64,000 nt of DNA from Hippopus hippopus. Taxonomy: Eukaryota; Mollusca; Bivalvia; Cardiida; Cardiidae. The notes below the pieces were generated by a model, which saw only the letters and a list, made by a program, of their open reading frames with translations, ran no database searches and was not told the DNA's origin. The position numbers and the translations under genes are program-made. Below are positions 61,701 through 64,000 of the stretch, piece by piece; the stretch's first letter is position 1; every line of letters starts with the position of its first letter. The stretch is taken from positions 23,465,558 to 23,529,557 of the forward strand of contig OX328112.1 in NCBI GenBank assembly GCA_946811185.2, in the 5' to 3' direction.

Positions 61701-62559
61701 CTGTAAACACTTTCAAACTGGACAAGTCTGCTGGTAACCAGAATTTTGTTCCTCTTCCCACGTATTCTACCCTATCAAAGAGAAACTCCGTCACTTCAGC
61801 CAAATTTAAATTGTCTGCAAATGCTTTCAATTTGGAAGTCTAAAGTTTTGCTGTTTGGTAAAGAGTTAAAGAGTTAGTCCATAGCAATTTGTAAAGCAAT
61901 GATAACATGGCATGTTAGTGCACATACCCATGTGTTCCTGGATTTTTAGTACCATTCCAAGACTCACTGTCTCTAACACTTCTTGCTTTCCAACATGATT
62001 AAAAAGAAATAGTGTTTGTCAGTGAGAGAGGATTCAATCCTGTTGCAATGTCTTTCATCAAACATAAGACAGAAAATAAAGTTTGTTTGTACTGGAGTTT
62101 AGTGCTATTTTAAACAGCTTAGGTCATATCATGGCAATCAGTGCATCTACACATGTGTTTCCTGGTTTTCTCACACCAGTACTGACACAACTTTTTATTC
62201 AAGCCAATGACTACTTTCCTCACATGCATCAGGTGAGAGGCGAAAAATTGCCTAAAAGAAAGTTTGCCTCAACCAGGTATCGAACCGGCAACCACCAAGT
62301 CATGACATAGATACACTAACCACTGAGCTATAGCCAGGCACAAAATGTAGACAAAGCCATGTACAATCATGGAAGGTCGATAAAAAAGTGTCCATACCTG
62401 GGCCAGCTCCTGCCCTCTCTGTAGGACCTCGAATGTACAGTTCTGCATATGTAGTACACTCTCGTTGTGCATCACCAACATTTGTTCTGCTTTGTTACCG
62501 TCAGTTACCAGCTCTTGATGTTGCAGTTCTTCTGCCCACAGCTCTAGTTGGGAGGATAC
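34622..62559 (-). CDS. trio: Trio/Kalirin-type RhoGEF, internal part, 18 exons
   Basis: Spliced minus-strand gene, partial at both ends. Exons (high to low): 62398-62559, 61124-61306, 59822-59941, 58529-58720, 58069-58215, 55019-55130, 53176-53291, 51225-51347, 50313-50501, 48432-48547, 46170-46236, 45622-45731, 43770-43839, 42318-42407, 41113-41247, 37167-37427, 36075-36328, 34622-34736. They sum to 2562 nt and 854 codons with no stop; all 17 internal introns are GT-AG and phases close. Helix-A tryptophans mark four spectrin repeats, followed by a DH domain (about 480-665, with [12 protein letters not shown] and [18 protein letters not shown]) and a PH domain (about 675-800, with [10 protein letters not shown] and the closing-helix Trp in [12 protein letters not shown]). 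Family knowledge: Trio GEF1 (DH1-PH1) loads GTP on Rac/RhoG downstream of guidance receptors; invertebrates usually have one orthologue. The Sec14 domain lies upstream; SH3, GEF2 and kinase parts are not in view. The symbol rests on remembered similarity to vertebrate Trio/Kalirin. Confidence 0.95.
34803..34911. mobile_element. Small palindrome in the exon 17/18 intron
   Basis: TTTGAGATAAAATTTTATTA and its inverse flank a GGCGAGC centre; arms of about 50 bp with mismatches. 34912-35811 shows no recognised element. Confidence 0.65.
35812..36052. mobile_element. Family B MITE
   Basis: CTCTGGCAAAAGGGGGCTTG and the inverse CAAGCCCCCTTTTCACAGAG-type end; core GTCAGCCTGCAGGAACAGCG. It lies 22 bp from exon 17. 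Confidence 0.8.
36075..36328 (-). CDS. trio: trio exon 17: rest of PH1
   Basis: 254 nt, 84 residues plus two bases: [20 protein letters not shown] to [13 protein letters not shown]. Contains the remaining PH1 strands ([14 protein letters not shown]) and the C-terminal helix [17 protein letters not shown]. Acceptor tcatAG, donor CAG|GTAGGA, phase 2. Confidence 0.97.
36329..37166. other. Intron 16/17, no repeat recognised
   Basis: AT-rich intron between trio exons 16 and 17. I see no MITE, SINE or coding segment in it; it is one of the few sizeable clean introns. Confidence 0.5.
37167..37427 (-). CDS. trio: trio exon 16: end of DH1 and start of PH1
   Basis: 261 nt, 87 residues [20 protein letters not shown] to [11 protein letters not shown], phase 0 to 0. 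The [12 protein letters not shown] helix links DH to [22 protein letters not shown] is PH1 beta1-beta2, followed by [10 protein letters not shown]. Acceptor ttacAG, donor ATG|GTATGT. Confidence 0.97.
37472..37668. mobile_element. Family B MITE, cut inside its palindrome
   Basis: GAGGGGTTTATATGCATCTC through CATGTCAGCCTGAGCGGACC, where a 21-bp minisatellite takes over. Confidence 0.7.
37675..37825. repeat. 21-bp minisatellite, small locus
   Basis: Degenerate CTTTCCAAAAGAAGACAAGC units, the same motif as 40040-40790. Confidence 0.65.
37820..38048 (-). mobile_element. Family A MITE
   Basis: TTAACCCTTTCCCAAACAAT to GTTTGGGAAAGGGTTAA, intact hairpin. Confidence 0.88.
38052..38690 (+). mobile_element. 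CTAGAG element, CCACAGG/CCAGTGG stem
   Basis: AACTAGAGGCGCTTGAGCGC start, GTTGCCATGGCAACCAGAAT internal block, ACGG microsatellite at 38577-38640, end GCCAGTGGAGCTCAAAA. Complete non-coding element. Confidence 0.78.
38691..40024 (+). mobile_element. CAAGAG element, CTCACCTGAG stem
   Basis: AACAAGAGGACCATGATGGT start, ~130-170-bp internal repeats (AGAGCCCAAATATGACCCCA..), ACGG run at 39929-39965, end CTCAGGTGAGCTAAAA. It follows the previous element directly. Confidence 0.8.
40027..40795. repeat. 21-bp minisatellite with a long open frame
   Basis: Units like CACTTTCCAAAAGGAGACCA + G, about 35 copies, most regular at 40130-40380. The minus-strand frame 40855-40091 (254 codons, LLLESAG-type heptads) is open because 21 is a multiple of 3; a second frame is open too. 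No start context or splice support, so treated as non-coding. Confidence 0.85.
40803..41052. mobile_element. Family B MITE next to exon 15
   Basis: CTCTGGCAAAAGGGGCTTTC start, GTCAGCCTGTGTGTACTGCG core, CCCTTTTTCACAGAGCATGC end; follows the minisatellite. Confidence 0.78.
41113..41247 (-). CDS. trio: trio exon 15: DH1 (CR3)
   Basis: 135 nt, 45 residues [16 protein letters not shown] to [10 protein letters not shown], phase 0 to 0. Contains [20 protein letters not shown], conserved region 3, the catalytic heart of Dbl-family exchange factors. Acceptor ttccAG, donor AAG|GTCAGT. Confidence 0.97.
41395..41495. repeat. Pair of short inverted repeats
   Basis: AATGAATAATCCAC / GTGGATTATTTATT and CCGTGGTTTAT / ATAAACCACG, two adjacent hairpins. 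Confidence 0.6.
41505..41802 (+). mobile_element. Family A left-end stub and full copy
   Basis: A stub 41505-41578 (ACAACAAAATTTTGGACTTG) is followed by a copy with hairpin GGAGAAAATGCTGTTTCC and decayed ends. Confidence 0.7.
41860..42015. mobile_element. Family H MITE
   Basis: TTTCGCGCATGTC and CACCTTTCGCGTGTAGC ends; core TCTCAGATCAGTCTGCACGA with inverse GCGCAGGCTGATCCGAG. Confidence 0.6.
42318..42407 (-). CDS. trio: trio exon 14: DH1 (CR2)
   Basis: 90 nt, 30 residues, [30 protein letters not shown], phase 0 to 0. [15 protein letters not shown] is the DH conserved region 2. Acceptor ctacAG, donor GAG|GTTTGT. Confidence 0.95.
42538..42605. mobile_element. Family C core palindrome
   Basis: GTAGATCAAAGATCAGACAG with inverse CAGTCTGATCTTGATCTACA and GGCCGCAAGGGCAACT. 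Confidence 0.65.
42652..42830 (+). mobile_element. Short CTAGAG element, ATACCCCCGC stem
   Basis: AACTAGAGCTGTCACTGAAT start, GGACGGACAC microsatellite, and GCGGGGGTATAATAA end hairpin. Related copies at 53525-53846 and 58898-59067. 42831-43145 unclassified. Confidence 0.8.
43148..43740 (+). mobile_element. Family A array downstream of the exon 13 donor
   Basis: Full 43148-43372, internally deleted 43369-43483, full 43480-43709, and a right-end stub to 43740. All plus, sharing TTAA. Confidence 0.85.
43770..43839 (-). CDS. trio: trio exon 13: DH1
   Basis: 70 nt; one base completes Asn, then [23 protein letters not shown] (23 residues). Very close to the family sequence in DH1. Acceptor ttccAG, donor TGG|GTAAGT. 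A family A MITE array ends only about 30 bp downstream of the donor. Confidence 0.95.
43935..44130 (+). mobile_element. tRNA-like fragment and family C scrap
   Basis: GGGTTCAATCCCCGCCTAGG resembles a tRNA B box and acceptor side; no foldable full tRNA. ACAGTGTAGATCATC at 44119 is family C-like. Confidence 0.4.
44168..44657. mobile_element. Minus and plus family A copies
   Basis: 44168-44395 minus with good hairpin; 44434-44657 plus, diverged. Confidence 0.8.
44707..44932. mobile_element. Inverted-repeat MITE, ~225 bp
   Basis: CAAAACAGTCTAAATTCAAA at the left, inverse around AGATTTGAAATTTAGGAACA at the right, outer AGTATTC / GAATACT. Single copy here. Confidence 0.65.
45005..45213. mobile_element. 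Family C MITE (second subtype)
   Basis: GAAGCTTTTGTGGACAGTGT start, palindrome GATCAAGATCAGACTGCACA, and AGTGAAAGAGTTAA end; matches 10913-11116. Confidence 0.75.
45210..45441 (-). mobile_element. Family A MITE
   Basis: TTAACACTTTGCCATAAAGT to GTCTGGTGAGGAGTTAA; shares TTAA with the family C copy before it. Confidence 0.8.
45622..45731 (-). CDS. trio: trio exon 12: DH1
   Basis: 110 nt, 36 residues plus two bases: [20 protein letters not shown] to [23 protein letters not shown] is the DH helix between CR1 and CR2. Acceptor tttcAG, donor AA|GTAAGT, phase 2. Confidence 0.95.
45858..45936 (-). mobile_element. SINE head fragment (second SINE family)
   Basis: Minus strand ATAGCTCAGTGGTTAGCATA then GTTTGATATCAGG: tRNA-like A and B boxes, as in 51524-51795 and 62083-62340. 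Confidence 0.6.
46170..46236 (-). CDS. trio: trio exon 11: start of DH1 (CR1)
   Basis: 67 nt; one base completes Glu, then [22 protein letters not shown]. This is conserved region 1 of the Dbl-homology domain, whose Glu in the AELLHTE helix contacts the GTPase switch regions in this family. Acceptor tttAG, donor AAG|GTAGGT. Confidence 0.95.
46497..47980 (+). mobile_element. Family A MITE split by a tandem-core element
   Basis: Left half 46497-46612 ends inside the hairpin arm (AAAACATTGTGG); the right half resumes at about 47877 with GGAGAAAACGCTGGTTACCA. The host MITE is recognisable to its GTAAAGGGTTC end. Confidence 0.85.
46613..47876 (+). mobile_element. CAAGAG element with ~162-bp tandem core (pearl/CvA-like)
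   Basis: AACAAGAGCGGCAGATTGTC start, subterminal ATACGCCCGTC matching GACGGGCATAT at the end, and about six ~160-bp units (GATGACAAAGTTAT at ~46973, 47136, 47296, 47457, 47620, 47779; with AAAGGGAAATAACTCA and GCACTGTACTCCGTA). Architecture matches what is described for bivalve pearl/CvA elements and BIV160 satellite; assignment is from memory. Confidence 0.82.
48125..48394. mobile_element. Family B MITE beside exon 10
   Basis: GCTCTGTAAAAAAGGGTTTT start, GTCAGCCTGCACAGACTGCG core, ACCAGTTTTTCACAGAGCAT end, 38 bp from exon 10. Confidence 0.8.
48432..48547 (-). CDS. trio: trio exon 10: linker before DH1
   Basis: 116 nt, 38 residues plus two bases: [18 protein letters not shown]..., then [12 protein letters not shown]. 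The acidic/Ser part is variable; the basic EEKRRSARR end immediately precedes DH1 as in Trio. Donor GA|GTATGT, phase 2. Confidence 0.93.
48737..48921 (-). mobile_element. SINE with internal deletion
   Basis: Tail TTGATTGACTGTACGATGTT and reversed head CCAGGGATCAAACCCAGG..AGCTACCGGGGCTC joined after removal of ~100 bp of body. Confidence 0.75.
49127..49815. mobile_element. Family B remnants flanking a family H MITE
   Basis: 49127-49240 and 49555-49815 are family B pieces (CTCTGTGAAAAGGTAGTTTA; CACAGAGTATGTCTC). Family H at 49302-49560 has TIRs CAACACGCGAAAAG / CTTTTCGCATGTTGTG and two palindromes (CCTGCGCAGTCCGCGCAGG; CAGCCAGCGCGGACTGTG). 49816-50036 unclassified. Confidence 0.72.
50037..50244 (-). 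mobile_element. Family A MITE beside exon 9
   Basis: CTATGACCCTAAAGAAGACT, hairpin with GGTTACC, end GGTTTTGGTAAAGGGTTA; outer right end missing. Confidence 0.75.
50313..50501 (-). CDS. trio: trio exon 9: last spectrin repeat, helix B-C
   Basis: 189 nt, 63 residues [20 protein letters not shown] to LGVHQEEE, phase 0 to 0. [11 protein letters not shown] and [20 protein letters not shown] match the family helix B/C. Acceptor tttcAG, donor GAA|GTGAGT. Confidence 0.96.
50561..51165. mobile_element. Intron 8/9 remnants: family A stub and two family C cores
   Basis: 50561-50605 right-end stub of family A; 50915-50975 and 51108-51165 show AGATCTAAGATCAGACAG-type palindromes. The rest of the intron is unclassified. 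Confidence 0.5.
51225..51347 (-). CDS. trio: trio exon 8: last spectrin repeat, helix A-B
   Basis: 123 nt, 41 residues [18 protein letters not shown] to [11 protein letters not shown], phase 0 to 0. LEWIKDYGE holds the helix-A Trp of the last spectrin repeat before the DH domain. Acceptor gcacAG, donor AAG|GTTAGT. Confidence 0.95.
51467..51980 (+). mobile_element. Family A MITE split by a SINE
   Basis: AACACTCTTTACCATGCAAC start, GTGTTTTCAAAAGCC, and ATGTGGTAAAGGGTTAA end; the SINE sits at the GGAAGCATTTGC segment. Confidence 0.85.
51524..51795 (-). mobile_element. tRNA-derived SINE, second family, 12-bp target duplication
   Basis: GGTTGGTTGGTTGTATTGGG tail; reversed tRNA head CTATCGAACTCACAACC..CACTGAGCCACCC at right. 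GGAAGCATTTGC is at 51512-51523 and 51796-51807. Confidence 0.87.
51985..52288 (+). mobile_element. SINE in plus orientation, diverged head
   Basis: TGGTTTGATTCCCAAACC (B box) near 52030, then CAGTGGCTTGGAAAAAATG body and a (CCAA)-like tail CCAGACCAACCAACAAC. Confidence 0.7.
52349..52803 (-). mobile_element. Two minus family A copies sharing TTAA
   Basis: 52349-52578 complete with perfect palindrome; 52575-52803 diverged. Confidence 0.83.
52807..53012 (-). mobile_element. Family D MITE, hairpin part
   Basis: TTTATTTCATCAGCTTGTGG and its inverse across GTGCCATAAGGCAC, then ATTATATATTATATTTCCTC; distal part missing. Confidence 0.82.
53058..53128. mobile_element. Family C core palindrome
   Basis: GTAGATCAGAGATTAGACTG and inverse CAGTCTGATCTTGATCTACA, 48 bp from exon 7. 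Confidence 0.7.
53176..53291 (-). CDS. trio: trio exon 7: spectrin repeat helix C
   Basis: 116 nt; two bases complete Lys, then 38 residues [16 protein letters not shown]... to LFEQSAKQ. The [20 protein letters not shown] stretch corresponds closely to the family's helix C before the last spectrin repeat. Acceptor atacAG, donor CAG|GTATGG. Confidence 0.95.
53525..53846 (+). mobile_element. Short CTAGAG element, ATACCCCCGC stem
   Basis: AACTAGAGCTGTCACTGAAT start, GACGGACAGACAGA run, GCGGGGGTATAAT end; longer middle than 42652-42830. No target duplication visible in the host MITE. Confidence 0.82.
53761..54088. repeat. 164-bp tandem duplication
   Basis: Units 53761-53924 and 53925-54088, starting TACACAGACTGACACACGGA. 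Only a few differences (e.g. TTTTGCGGGGG versus TTTTGCTGGGG). Confidence 0.9.
54192..54560. mobile_element. Family A left-end fragment split by a SINE
   Basis: TTGTTTGCAAATGCTTTGAA | SINE | TTTGAATTTGAAAAAGTC. Confidence 0.7.
54226..54527 (-). mobile_element. tRNA-derived SINE with perfect 13-bp target duplication
   Basis: TGATTGATTGTATGGTGTTT tail, reversed tRNA head with GGGATCGAACCCAGG and CTACCGACTGAGCT. CTTTGAATTTGAA at 54213-54225 and 54528-54540. The best-preserved SINE of the window. Confidence 0.92.
54622..54905 (+). mobile_element. SINE in plus orientation, diverged
   Basis: GCCTGATAGCTCAGTCATAA (A box) and GGGTTCAAATCAG (B box), GCAGCCAGTGGCTTAGGAAG body, GGCGTAAAACACCAAATAAA tail. 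Confidence 0.78.
55019..55130 (-). CDS. trio: trio exon 6: spectrin repeat helix B
   Basis: 112 nt, 37 residues plus one base, [19 protein letters not shown] to TEAHVK, phase 0 to 1. ACTLARR directly follows EAFLK as in the family. Acceptor gaCAG, donor AAA|GTAAGA; the split codon joins exon 7 as AAG (Lys). Confidence 0.94.
55235..55463 (+). mobile_element. Family A MITE
   Basis: TTAACTCTTTGCCACACGAG to GTGTGGTAAAGGGTTA, perfect inner palindrome; ~105 bp from exon 6. Confidence 0.88.
55505..56762. mobile_element. Foldback element with ~450-bp inverted arms
   Basis: Arms share, inverted, TAGGTCTATCA.. (outer), CTATAAATAGCATATTGGTG, AAGACAAGGTGTGC, ATTTAAACGAAAA, TGCCATCAAG..TCTCATCTCA and CATGCGCTGA. 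Left arm ~55505-56170 includes a family A MITE; right arm ~56410-56762. The spacer (~56170-56400) is unique. No coding potential seen. Confidence 0.82.
55745..55972 (+). mobile_element. Family A MITE inserted in the foldback arm
   Basis: TTAA at 55745-55748 and 55969-55972. The opposite arm has the matching empty site with a single TTAA at 56589-56592. Confidence 0.92.
57015..57560. mobile_element. Two family C copies
   Basis: 57015-57080 is a core (GATCCAGATCAGATAGCACA). 57348-57560 is fuller: TTTAAACCCTTCAAGCACCC start, GATCAAACTGCACAAAACAT core, TTATTTAGCGCTTTAG end. 57081-57347 unclassified. Confidence 0.65.
57597..58010 (+). mobile_element. Family A full copy and 5'-truncated copy
   Basis: 57597-57818 (CTAACCCTTTACCAGACGAC) and 57815-58010 share TTAA; both have good hairpins. 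Ends ~60 bp from exon 5. Confidence 0.82.
58069..58215 (-). CDS. trio: trio exon 5: spectrin repeat helix A
   Basis: 147 nt, 49 residues, [20 protein letters not shown] through [11 protein letters not shown], phase 0 to 0. The RDEDWCG and EQKEAFLK segments are near-diagnostic of Trio/Kalirin. Acceptor ttacAG, donor AAG|GTATAG. Confidence 0.95.
58216..58528. other. Intron 4/5, no repeat recognised
   Basis: 313-bp intron between trio exons 4 and 5. It looks free of the window's repeat families. Confidence 0.55.
58529..58720 (-). CDS. trio: trio exon 4: spectrin repeat helices B-C
   Basis: 192 nt, 64 residues from [18 protein letters not shown] to [13 protein letters not shown], phase 0 to 0. 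Completes the spectrin repeat begun in exon 3 and leads into the next. Acceptor tttcAG, donor CAG|GTAATT. A 16-bp copy of the acceptor region sits 51 bp upstream in the intron (58763-58778). Confidence 0.94.
58898..59067 (+). mobile_element. Short CTAGAG element, ATACCCCCGC stem
   Basis: AACTAGAGCTGTCACTGAAT start, AATACCCCCGCCAGCGC, ACGG-rich middle, GCGGGGGTATAA end. Confidence 0.82.
59276..59358 (+). mobile_element. Family A right-end fragment
   Basis: CCAGTATTTTCTCCTTTTCC to TGCATGGTAAAGAGGTAA. Confidence 0.6.
59403..59760 (-). mobile_element. Family D MITE, complete
   Basis: AGAGTTTATTTCATCAGCTT through the hairpin around GTGCCGTAAGGCAC to CACATGAAATATAATA; reverse orientation of 21834-22206. 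Ends 62 bp from exon 3. Confidence 0.88.
59822..59941 (-). CDS. trio: trio exon 3: spectrin repeat helix A
   Basis: 120 nt, 40 residues beginning [16 protein letters not shown] and ending [10 protein letters not shown], phase 0 to 0. WIRHGESML carries the helix-A Trp; [12 protein letters not shown] matches the family helix B. Acceptor atacCAG, donor GAG|GTAAAC. Its first 69 nt are also present in a degenerate 97-bp tandem copy just upstream in the gene (59970-60064). Confidence 0.94.
59970..60064 (-). pseudogene. Degenerate partial copy of trio exon 3
   Basis: A 97-bp tandem duplication (59873-59969 versus 59970-60064) copies the first 69 nt of exon 3 and its acceptor. On the minus strand the copy keeps an acceptor-like ATATCAG but reads V I L H G then TAA, and has no donor, so it cannot be a working alternative exon. 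Confidence 0.88.
60066..60242. mobile_element. Family C MITE
   Basis: ACCCATAAAACACCTTTCAC start, GATCAAGATCAGACTGCACA core, CAAGAATGAAAGGTTTAA end. Confidence 0.72.
60256..60690. mobile_element. Family A minus, plus and stub
   Basis: Minus 60256-60413 (left end lost), plus 60410-60636 (diverged left half), and a minus left-end stub to 60690. TTAA shared at both joins. Confidence 0.75.
60826..61080. mobile_element. Family B MITE, well preserved
   Basis: TATCTGGCAAAAGGGTCTAA start, perfect palindrome CAGGTCAGCCTGCGC + GGACT + inverse, ACCCCTTTTCACAGAGG end; 43 bp from exon 2. Confidence 0.85.
61124..61306 (-). CDS. trio: trio exon 2: end of spectrin repeat
   Basis: 183 nt, 61 residues, [18 protein letters not shown] through [16 protein letters not shown], phase 0 to 0. 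The segment [19 protein letters not shown] is a heptad-like helix, and LEQCVQLR is strongly family-typical. Acceptor ttctAG, donor CAG|GTTAGT. Confidence 0.94.
61342..61868 (-). mobile_element. Three merged minus family A copies
   Basis: 61342-61556 with hairpin; 61554-61730 lacking one hairpin arm; a third partial to GTTTGGTAAAGAGTTAA at 61868. Confidence 0.72.
62083..62340 (-). mobile_element. tRNA-derived SINE, second family
   Basis: GTTTGTTTGTACTGGAGTTT tail side, TTTCCTGGTTTTCTCACACC body, reversed head GTATCGAACCGGCAACC..CACTGAGCTATAGCC. Same family as 51524-51795. Confidence 0.8.
62398..62559 (-). CDS. trio: trio exon 1 of window: spectrin repeat, helix A-B
   Basis: 162 nt, phase 0 to 0, 54 residues starting [16 protein letters not shown] and ending [12 protein letters not shown]. 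The Trp in LELWAEEL is the helix-A signature of a spectrin repeat, and the RGQEL end matches the Trio/Kalirin family. Acceptor ctacAG and donor CAG|GTATGG fit. Earlier exons are outside the window. Confidence 0.92.
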
Positions 62560-62605
62560 CTGTAGTCATCATAGTAAAGATTCCAGATTTGTGCATTTTT
62601 GATAG

Positions 62606-62833
62606 ATTACTTCTTTCCAAAATGACAAAACTTTAGACAGGTCCAAACTGAAAGCATTTGCAGACAACACATTAATGTGGTTCAAAGGATGAGATTTTCA
62701 CCTGAAATAGAAGAAAACATTGTGGGAAAAAGAGGAAATGCTGGTTACCAGCATTTTCTCCTTTTCCCACAATGTTTTCTAAAGCCATCATCATCCTTGT
62801 TGTGAAAACTAGGGATTGTGTGGTAAAGGGATA
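62606..62833 (+). mobile_element. Family A MITE upstream of exon 1
   Basis: TTACTTCTTTCCAAAATGAC to GTGTGGTAAAGGGATAA, good hairpin. Confidence 0.85.
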
Positions 62834-62844
62834 ACAAAATTTTG

Positions 62845-63345
62845 CTTTACACTGCTTTCAACATTATTGCAGTCATATCACCACGATAGCTCAATTATTC
62901 CTATCTTTCCTGGATTTCACCATAACTAGGCTTGGGCTCTAAGGTGTTTTGCCCAAGGACACTCCCACAGAGAACCCAATGTTATGAGTCAGAATCAAAC
63001 CCAGTGCTTCCAGGTTTCAATTCCTATAACTTCACCACTTGGTCACCCAGGATCCCTAAGGTTTGTGGATGTATATCAAGACTAAAATTATTCATCTATG
63101 TTTTCAATATTTCAGGCCTATCACAGCAACAGCTCACTTATTCAAGTATGTCCTGATTTCACCAGTGTAAAAGGCCATGGGTGTGAAGTGTCTTATCTTT
63201 TGATCCAACATGTCTCTTTATCATTCTTTCAAAGACACTCCAATGAAAGATCCAGTGCTTTTAGACAGGATTCAACCTAGGGCCTCCATGTTTTGAATTG
63301 TGCACTTTCACCACTTGACCATGCAGGACCCTAAGATTTGTGCTT
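62845..63345 (-). mobile_element. Two diverged copies of a third SINE family
   Basis: 62845-63060 and 63090-63345 each run ..TTTCACCA.. then GAGTCAGAATCAAACCCAG / CAGGATTCAACCTAGGG then CACTTGGTCACCCAGGATCC / CACTTGACCATGCAGGACC. Confidence 0.6.
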
Positions 63346-63586
63346 GTACTTCAAGACTAAAATTATTTACAACATATCTCTCTAATTTTTCATTTTTTTA
63401 ATATTTCAGTCAATGGATTTTATCAAGAAGAAAACACAAAGCCTACCTAAACTATAGATCTGTGTTGTATGTGATTTTTGTACCAAGTAAAAAGTACCAT
63501 GGCACTACGTTTCAACATGGCACACAACACTGATCTTGATAAGTTTCAATAAGATACATAATATTTTTTTCTTTTTAAGTATTTCC

Positions 63587-63811
63587 ATAACCCTTTACCA
63601 CATAATCATGACTCTTAGTGACCCTGAGGAAAAATGCTTTTGAAAACATTGTGGGCAAAAGAGAAAATGCTGGTAACCAGCATTTTCTCTTTTTCCAACA
63701 TTGTTTTCTAACCTATCAAGGACAAATTTTGTCATTTTTTAATTGGTTGGTGGTCTGCAAATGCTTTCAATTTGGACCAGTCTAAAATTTTGTAGTTTGG
63801 TAAAGAGCTAA
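63587..63811 (-). mobile_element. Family A MITE
   Basis: ATAACCCTTTACCACATAAT to GTTTGGTAAAGAGCTAA. 63346-63586 unclassified. Confidence 0.85.
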
Positions 63812-63851
63812 GGGTCTGCAATAATGTCTAACATGTTTACATAGTTAACCC

Positions 63852-64000
63852 TTAACTCTTTACGGAAAAAAAAAAAAATTAGACTCATCAAAATTGAAAG
63901 CGTTTATAGAAGACTGAATTAACATTACTCAAAAATTGAAATTTGTGTTGGAAAGGGTAGAAAACATTGTAGGAAAAGGAGAAAATGCTGGTTACCATCA
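63852..64000 (+). mobile_element. Family A MITE, cut by window edge
   Basis: TTAACTCTTTACGG then left half and first hairpin arm to ATGCTGGTTACC at the window end. Confidence 0.82.

Overview
This is eukaryotic, intron-rich, AT-rich genomic DNA with one recognisable protein-coding gene and a very dense load of small transposons. The repeat content points to a bivalve mollusc, probably a heterodont clam or mussel. It includes tRNA-headed SINEs ending in ATCA-type tails, repeats starting AACAAGAG with ACGG microsatellites, a ~160-bp tandem-core element like the pearl/CvA/BIV160 group, and CAGCCTGCGCAG palindromes. No bacterial-style operon, CRISPR array or rRNA gene is present.

Gene: eighteen minus-strand exons between 62559 and 34622 encode an uninterrupted 854-residue stretch of a Trio/Kalirin-type Rho guanine-nucleotide exchange factor. 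From the N-terminal side it holds four spectrin repeats (exons 1-9), a basic linker (exon 10), the first Dbl-homology (DH1) domain (exons 11 to early 16), the first pleckstrin-homology (PH1) domain (exons 16-17) and a Ser-rich linker (exon 18). All internal junctions are GT-AG and every intron phase closes. The 5' part (Sec14 domain and earlier spectrin repeats) lies beyond 62.6 kb. The 3' part (SH3 and later domains in this family) is not seen: the ~34.6 kb left of exon 18 hold no exon I can recognise. Exon numbers are local to this window.

Repeats: the dominant family ('family A') is a ~230-bp MITE with about 70 full or partial copies. Its ends are TTAA-CYCTTTACCA, and its centre is an almost perfect 67-bp palindrome (33-bp arms, one-base centre). 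Its two ends differ: the 'left' end reads CTCTTTACCAAACGACAAAA and the 'right' end is the reverse of GTGTGGTAAAGGG. A filled and an empty site inside one larger inverted repeat (55.5-56.8 kb) show that it duplicates TTAA, as piggyBac elements do. Other families are: B (TIR CTCTGTGAAAAGGGG with an internal CAGCCTGCGCAG palindrome), C (palindrome around GATCAGACTGCA), D (long hairpin around TTTCATCAGCTTGTGGTTAA), F (palindrome around TTTGAAAGTAACACAACTTC), H (ends CAACACGCGAAAAG), several single palindromic MITEs, at least three tRNA-derived SINE families, and a superfamily starting CAAGAG/CTAGAG with subterminal inverted repeats (Helitron/HINE-like).

Layout: 1-34.5 kb is an intergenic or giant-intron repeat field. 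It includes a 49-bp minisatellite (11.4-13.0 kb) and a near-identical 762-bp triplication (15.1-17.4 kb). 34.6-62.6 kb is the exon-bearing part, with introns largely filled by the same repeats. 62.6-64 kb is intronic or upstream sequence with SINE and MITE copies. I see no new enzymatic system; the most informative material is the nested transposon record.
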